The position numbers and the translations under genes were made by a program. From Chitinivibrionales bacterium (GTDB lineage Bacteria > Fibrobacterota > Chitinivibrionia > Chitinivibrionales > JANQEN01): DNA of 44,264 nucleotides. Every line of letters begins with the position of its first letter. Position 1 is the first letter of the stretch. The stretch is taken from NCBI GenBank assembly GCA_028278335.1, contig JANQEN010000147.1, forward strand, positions 1 to 44,264. Direction: 5' to 3'. Below the pieces are notes generated by a model, which did not search any database, had not been told where the DNA came from, and was given only the letters and a program-made list of their open reading frames with translations. Shown piece by piece: positions 40,711-44,264 of the stretch.

Positions 40711-41142
40711 TTGAAATATGATCTTTATTTAAGCAACCAGATGATTGAATCATCGCCAAATGCCTTTAGGTGTTTTATCTTTGGCATTTGTTCTGCTTTT
40801 GTATCAATTTTCTATTCAGTCTATTCATATTTGCTCGAAGCTAAAATAATCGGTGGATTTAAATATTACCCTCTTGGCTTTAAGTATGCGGGTAGGTCCG
40901 CGATTGTCACTCCAATATTTACAATTTTTTCAACATCAAATTTCTTTATCTATTTAATTGTATTAGCTGTAATATTCATCCTCCTAATGATCTATTATTT
41001 GATCAAATCATACCAAAAAAGCGAAAGCTCCTTTTTAGCTGCCTGTGGCATATTCTCAGCCTGCTTTGCCATAGCAAACATATGTAATTGTTTTGTCTAT
41101 TATGTTAATGTGACATGGCTATACCTTATAAATAAGGTATAA
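40711..41142 (+). CDS. Four-helix membrane protein, unknown function
   Basis: The frame opens with TTG at 40711 (143 aa); an ATG at 40741 (133 aa) is the alternative. Neither has a ribosome site. Four hydrophobic helices are visible (about 22-44, 62-90, 82-102 partly merged, and 108-138). No family is recognised. It follows the lipoprotein gene by 15 bases, so the two may be co-transcribed. Confidence 0.5.
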   Translation: MKYDLYLSNQMIESSPNAFRCFIFGICSAFVSIFYSVYSYLLEAKIIGGFKYYPLGFKYAGRSAIVTPIFTIFSTSNFFIYLIVLAVIFILLMIYYLIKSYQKSESSFLAACGIFSACFAIANICNCFVYYVNVTWLYLINKV

Positions 41143-41211
41143 TCACTATTCCACACATTTAATTATTGGATATTGTAAGATCTCCGGGAGTCAAACTCAA
41201 AGTATAGATTC

Positions 41212-41545
41212 TTACTCAAAACTTTCTGAAAGACCAAATCAAATTTAGTTTCCTTACTCAGAACTTTCTGAGAACCCAAATCAAGTCTATAATTCTTGCT
41301 CAAATTTTTCTGAGAGAACAAATCAAGTCTAGATTTCTTACCCAAAACTTTCTGAGTGCCCATTTCAAATCTAGATTTTTACTCAAAATTTTCTGAGAAG
41401 CCATTTCAAATCTAGTTTCTTACCCAGAATTTTTCTGAGTAACCAAATCTAATCTAGTTTCCTCCTCAGAATTTTCTGAGTAGCCAAGTCAAGTCTATAA
41501 TTGATCGTCAGAGTTTTCTGAGTAGCAATCCTAGATTAGTAATCG
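41212..41545. repeat. Degenerate 41-42-bp tandem repeat, eight units
   Basis: Units begin at about 41212, 41254, 41296, 41338, 41379, 41420, 41462 and 41504, so the period is 42 with two slips to 41. Each unit carries a small dyad of the type CTCAGAA-NN-TTCTGAG, then CCAAATCAA(A/G)TCTAG. On the minus strand the left units read as a 14-residue repeat (LDL-SQK-LSKN); the 41-bp slips break the frame on the right. It may be the remains of a repeat-coding gene or a DNA repeat with 14-codon periodicity. Confidence 0.75.
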
Positions 41546-41768
41546 GTTCAAAACAGTTTTTAGGGAGTCTTTCTAACTACATAAAGCACCTCCATAAATT
41601 TCCATAAAGAGGATGCAAATAAGCAGCACCATTAGGGGAAAAGAAGAGTAGCGTTGAGAGTGCCTAAAGTGAGCTAACGTTTGATAATCTGAAGAGCATT
41701 ATAAAGTTATGGCACAACCTCCACAGATCCAGGCCACATACCATTAATTTATTGACCTTCAGAGGTAT

Positions 41769-41856
41769 AATCTTTTGGGTTAGCCAGGTGGAAGGTGGCC
41801 GAAGGCCAGTCCGAACAAAGTGAGGACCGACTGGAAGGTAGCCTGGAGCCACGGCG
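41769..41856. repeat. 88-bp structured repeat, copy 1
   Basis: It matches 44060-44147 at 85 of 88 positions, without gaps. Inside are GGCC-GAA-GGCC, a GTCC/GGAC stem and an outer CCAGG/CCTGG pair, so the sequence could fold as a branched RNA or DNA structure. It starts AATCTTTTGGGTTAGCCAGG and is followed by a further hairpin and AACCCCCATATGC. Confidence 0.85.
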
Positions 41857-41871
41857 GCCTGAATGAAATGA

Positions 41872-41985
41872 GGGCAACCCCCATATGCTTTTTAAAAATC
41901 TTTCAATTAAATAATCAAGAAGGCACCCAAATAAAAATCATTCATATATTAAGAAATGGGGAACCCCCAAATGCTTTCAATTAAA
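41872..41985. repeat. Pair of short direct repeats after structured repeat copy 1
   Basis: GGGCAACCCCCATATGCTTT (from 41872) recurs as GGGGAACCCCCAAATGCTTT (from 41958). Both are followed by (T)TTCAATTAAA, in the first case after an insertion of about 12 bases. The repeats cover about 41872-41912 and 41958-41985. Confidence 0.6.
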
Positions 41986-42087
41986 GGGACAGATATAAAA
42001 ATTGAGAAACAAATAATTGGTCCCCTTTGATATATTTTTTCTACAACAGTTGTACACTCTTTAACATTTGATTTCTAAGGAAAACAA

Positions 42088-43920
42088 TTGAAAAAGACAC
42101 TGGGATTCACCAGCATTTTCTGTATCTCCGCTGGAGCAATGATTAGCTCTGGACTATTTGTTCTCCCCGGTCTTGCTTTTTCAAAGGCGGGCCCATCGGT
42201 CTTTCTCTCCTATTTCCTGGCTGGCTGTGCTGCTCTTACAACAGTACTGAGCCTTTCGGAGCTTATAACCGCTATGCCTAAAGCTGGTGGAGATTACTAC
42301 TATGTTTCCCGCTCCTTTGGTCAGCTCTTTGGCACGGTATCGGGGATACTCAGTTGGCTGGCACTCTCCTTAAAAAGCGCCTTTGCTGTTCTTGGTATAG
42401 CCGAGTTGGCCTTTCTCACCTTTGGAGGAAATTTACTGGTCTATGCAATACCCGGTGCAGTTCTTTTTACGCTCCTTAACCTCTTTGGCGTGAAAGAGGC
42501 GGTTAAATTTCAAATATTCCTGGTGATAGGATTACTGATAATCCTTGCAGCCTTTTTCGGGATCTCTTTCCAAAGTATAGCAGTGCAGAACTTTCAACCT
42601 TTTTTACCCAAGGGGCTCAATTCATTATTCTCTACAGCGGGTTTTGTTTTTGTCTCCTTTGGTGGAGTTTTAACAACCGCCAGTATTGCCGGGGAAATTC
42701 GAAATCCCGCTCGCAATATTCCCCTTGGCCTTATCGGCTCGACAATTACCGTCACCATGCTCTATACTTTCGTTGTATTTGCAGTTGTGGGACTGCTGCC
42801 TGCAAATAGTCTTTCTGAATCGCTTGCACCAATTGCCCTTGCTGGAAAAAATGCCGGTGGACCCATACTCTATTATGCCATCATGATAGCCTCCCTCTTT
42901 GCCTTTGTCACAACGGCTAACGGTGGCATTCTGACAGCGTCCCGTTACCCGATTGCCCTGGCCTCTGATGGCATGTTACCAGGATTGTTTTCAAAGACCT
43001 CAAAGAAGACTCACACTCCCTATGCTGCAATCATTGGGACAGGTACCTTGATCGCACTAGCTCTCACCCTTGAGCTTGACCTGTTGATCAAAGCAGCATC
43101 AACAGTAATCCTTCTGTCTAATGTGTTTGCCCATATGTCAGTGCTGATTATGCGGGAAAGCACTATCACCAACTACCGGCCAACCTTTAAGGCACCACTT
43201 TATCCTTGGTTGCAGATCGTAGGCATTATCATCTTTGTGCTCCTTATTGTTGATATGGGCATACAACCGATTTTGCTAAGCCTTGCCTTTACCAGTATCG
43301 GTGTTATTCTTTACTTCATTCGACGGGGCAATCTCGATGCAATTTCTCCAGCGCTGGTTCACCTTATTGAGCGTATTACTGATAAGAGGCTTGTTGTTGA
43401 GGGGTTGAGTCATGAGCTGGGGCGGGTTGTAGAAGATCGAGACAATATTATCAGGGATGAATTTGACCGGGCAATAGAAGGTGCCTGCTTTTTAGAGGTT
43501 TCTGATTCGCTGGGCCTTGAAGACTTTTGGCAACGTATATCCACCGAACTTCAAGGGTGTTTATCTAGGGATTTATCAGCAGAGCGTATCACAAAATTGC
43601 TACGCATTAGGGAAGCTGAGAGTTCTACGGCAATAACGCCCTTTGTTGCCATACCCCATGTTATTGTTGAGGGAAAAGAGGTTTTTAAAATTGCACTCAT
43701 CAGGGCACCTCAGGGCATTCGGTTCAATGATGCACACAATTCCATCAAAGCGGTCTTTGTTCTTATTGGTTCTATGGATATGAGAAATCTTCACCTCCGT
43801 GCCTTGGCTGCAATTGCTCAAACCATTCAGCATTCAGATTTTGAAGAGGAATGGATGAATTCAAAGAATGGTGGAGAAATTAGGGACCTCTTTTTCTTGA
43901 GTAAAAGAAGAAGACAGTAG
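42088..43920 (+). CDS. APC-family amino acid permease fused to a PTS EIIA-like domain
   Basis: The 610-aa protein starts with a TTG (42088) preceded by AAGGA at normal spacing. Residues 1-415 are an APC permease with about 12 membrane helices. The first carries GAMISSGLFVLPG, the family substrate-binding motif, followed by PKAGGDYYYVSR and FVSFGGVLTTASIAGEIRNP. A linker leads to a C-terminal domain (about 465-605) of the PTS EIIA (fructose/nitrogen, PtsN) type: IREAESSTAITPFVAIPHVI contains the expected phosphorylation His524, and the segment KAVFVLIGSMDMRNLHLRALAAIA fits. The EIIA part could regulate transport by phosphorylation. The substrate is not defined. The palindrome at 43921 begins at the stop codon. 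Confidence 0.88.
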   Translation: MKKTLGFTSIFCISAGAMISSGLFVLPGLAFSKAGPSVFLSYFLAGCAALTTVLSLSELITAMPKAGGDYYYVSRSFGQLFGTVSGILSWLALSLKSAFAVLGIAELAFLTFGGNLLVYAIPGAVLFTLLNLFGVKEAVKFQIFLVIGLLIILAAFFGISFQSIAVQNFQPFLPKGLNSLFSTAGFVFVSFGGVLTTASIAGEIRNPARNIPLGLIGSTITVTMLYTFVVFAVVGLLPANSLSESLAPIALAGKNAGGPILYYAIMIASLFAFVTTANGGILTASRYPIALASDGMLPGLFSKTSKKTHTPYAAIIGTGTLIALALTLELDLLIKAASTVILLSNVFAHMSVLIMRESTITNYRPTFKAPLYPWLQIVGIIIFVLLIVDMGIQPILLSLAFTSIGVILYFIRRGNLDAISPALVHLIERITDKRLVVEGLSHELGRVVEDRDNIIRDEFDRAIEGACFLEVSDSLGLEDFWQRISTELQGCLSRDLSAERITKLLRIREAESSTAITPFVAIPHVIVEGKEVFKIALIRAPQGIRFNDAHNSIKAVFVLIGSMDMRNLHLRALAAIAQTIQHSDFEEEWMNSKNGGEIRDLFFLSKRRRQ

Positions 43921-43942
43921 GGGTTCAAAATTTTGAACCCCT
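43921..43942. repeat. Palindromic element GTAGGGGTTC, copy 2
   Basis: GGGGTTCAAAA (43921-43931) and TTTTGAACCCC (43932-43942) are perfect inverted arms with no spacer. The permease stop codon TAG (43918-43920) joins directly to the left arm. It has no T-run, so it is a weak terminator at most. It is related to copy 1 at 39122. Confidence 0.75.
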
Positions 43943-44003
43943 ACATTCAAAACATTATAGAAGATGTGCATAAGAAATGCTCCTACATTTATAAACAGGT
44001 GAT

Positions 44004-44030
44004 AGATCGCGTCGCTGCGCTCGCAATGAC
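44004..44030. repeat. GC-rich dyad typical of a dispersed repeat
   Basis: GATCGCGTCGCTGCGCTCGC (from 44005) followed by AATGAC resembles a short dispersed motif I know from many unrelated genomes. Only one copy is in the window. Confidence 0.35.
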
Positions 44031-44059
44031 AAATGCGGTTAGAACTTCCATAATCTTTT

Positions 44060-44147
44060 AATCTTTTGGGTTAGCCAGGTGGAAGGTGGCCGAAGGCCAG
44101 TCCGAACGAAGTGAGGACCGACCGGAGGGTAGCCTGGAGCCACGGCG
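44060..44147. repeat. 88-bp structured repeat, copy 2
   Basis: It differs from copy 1 (41769-41856) at three positions (A/G, T/C and A/G), each consistent with a transition. Compensation within a stem is possible at two of them. It is followed by a CCCCGC-GTTA-GCGGGG hairpin (44149-44164), GAACCC, and the intron-like sequence from 44171. Confidence 0.85.
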
Positions 44148-44148
44148 A

Positions 44149-44164
44149 CCCCGCGTTAGCGGGG
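44149..44164 (+). other. GC-rich hairpin at the intron insertion site
   Basis: CCCCGC (44149-44154) and GCGGGG (44159-44164) form a perfect stem with a GTTA loop. It ends 6 bases before the proposed intron 5' end. Some group II introns (class C) insert just after terminator-like hairpins; here there is no T-run. Confidence 0.6.
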
Positions 44165-44170
44165 GAACCC

Positions 44171-44264
44171 GTGTGCCCGACATGGGTGTAATCTAGTTAT
44201 CTGAAAGGAGGTAACCGGGAATAGTGACATAAACCGTAGAGAACCACAAGGCGTAAACCGTGAG
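44171..44264 (+). mobile_element. 5' end of a probable group II intron (continues past window)
   Basis: GTGTGCCCGACATGGGTGTA at 44171 fits the bacterial group II intron start GUGYG, followed by the first domain I stem (GCCC-GACAT-GGGT). The following 75 bases are rich in AACCG, GAGAACC and CGTGAG-type segments, as in domain I. The reverse transcriptase gene and domains V-VI would lie outside the window. The 3' end cannot be checked here. Confidence 0.6.

Larger units (their letters stand above)
41143..42087. other. 945-base gene-free region with repeats
   Basis: No convincing gene. From left to right it holds a 41-42-bp degenerate tandem array (41212-41545), plain sequence to about 41768, the 88-bp structured repeat copy 1 (41769-41856), a hairpin GCC-N12-GGGC ending near 41874, and a pair of short direct repeats (41872-41912 and 41958-41985). 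The leader of the permease gene follows. Confidence 0.6.

Noticed and set aside
40769..40784. Sigma-54-like site TGGCATTTGTTCTGCT
   Set aside because: It lies inside the membrane protein gene at 40711 and lacks the G at position 7 and other consensus bases.
41163..41363. Minus-strand 66-codon gene
   Set aside because: It is the read-through of the tandem repeat; the frame is broken by 41-bp slips, so it is treated as repeat remains rather than a gene.
41212..41545. CRISPR array
   Set aside because: Units are contiguous and degenerate with no unique spacers, the period is 41-42 bp, and no cas genes are near.
43921..43942. Rho-independent terminator for the permease gene
   Set aside because: The palindrome is strong but is followed by TACATTC, not a T-run; it also recurs elsewhere as a repeat.
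44171..44264. Structural RNA gene other than an intron (for example riboswitch)
   Set aside because: GTGTG followed by CCC-GACAT-GGG is the usual opening of a bacterial group II intron and fits the hairpin context; no aptamer core was recognised.
1..44264. tRNA or rRNA genes
   Set aside because: No cloverleaf, T-loop (GGTTCRA) with acceptor stem, or rRNA conserved block was found by reading both strands.

Overview
The window reads as chromosome from an anaerobic, Gram-negative, polysaccharide-degrading bacterium of low GC content. The evidence is an LpxL/HtrB-type acyltransferase, several lipoproteins and small predicted outer-membrane proteins, an indolepyruvate:ferredoxin oxidoreductase with a butyrate-kinase-type enzyme, two putative mannanases (GH5 and GH26), a LamG-cohesin-dockerin protein, and C-terminal tails that resemble type IX secretion sorting domains. 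This mix fits the Fibrobacterota / Chitinispirillia / Bacteroidota side of the tree. The assignment is inference; no rRNA or tRNA is present to confirm it.

Layout. 1-158: tail of an unidentified reading frame lying in an inverted duplication. 213-1595: M24 peptidase. 1666-7031: signalling block with a PEGA-domain Ser/Thr kinase, a TPR/membrane protein, an FHA-GAF-AAA+ sigma-54 activator and an exported protein. 7176-9875: large secreted LamG-cohesin-dockerin protein behind a sigma-54-type promoter. 9904-11482: esterase lipoprotein and a small barrel-like protein. 11525-16682: co-directional metabolic genes (threonine synthase, amidohydrolase, DUF2284, membrane protein, alpha/beta hydrolase with a Cys nucleophile, xanthine phosphoribosyltransferase). 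16966-20500: buk-iorA-iorB, a keto-acid/amino-acid fermentation set. 20708-22425: second sigma-54 promoter, two envelope genes and a terminator.

22588-32160 is all on the minus strand. In transcription order it holds a tightly overlapping trio (LpxL-like acyltransferase, GT1-like glycosyltransferase, and an alpha/beta hydrolase fused to a radical SAM/SPASM enzyme), an orphan membrane sensor, a coiled-coil repeat protein, ribosomal protein S1, and a GH26 enzyme. The trio is the best candidate for an undescribed pathway. 32408-36384: DUF454 protein; a tiny zinc-ribbon gene with a consensus promoter and terminator; a methyltransferase with an overlapping leader ORF; a GH5 mannanase; and a BrnT-type toxin-antitoxin pair whose promoter predicts a leaderless message.

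36408-44264 is looser accessory DNA: exported proteins of unknown function, palindromic elements, a degenerate 42-bp tandem repeat, two copies of an 88-bp structured repeat, an APC permease fused to a PTS EIIA domain, and at the right edge what looks like the 5' end of a group II intron placed directly after the second copy of the structured repeat.

How the parts may work together. The kinase, the FHA-containing activator and the two sigma-54-like promoters suggest a sigma-54 regulon for surface proteins, although key residues in the activator (Walker B Asp to Asn, weak FHA motif) are unusual. The glycan-active proteins suggest mannan breakdown at the cell surface, and buk-iorAB suggests ATP from amino-acid fermentation.
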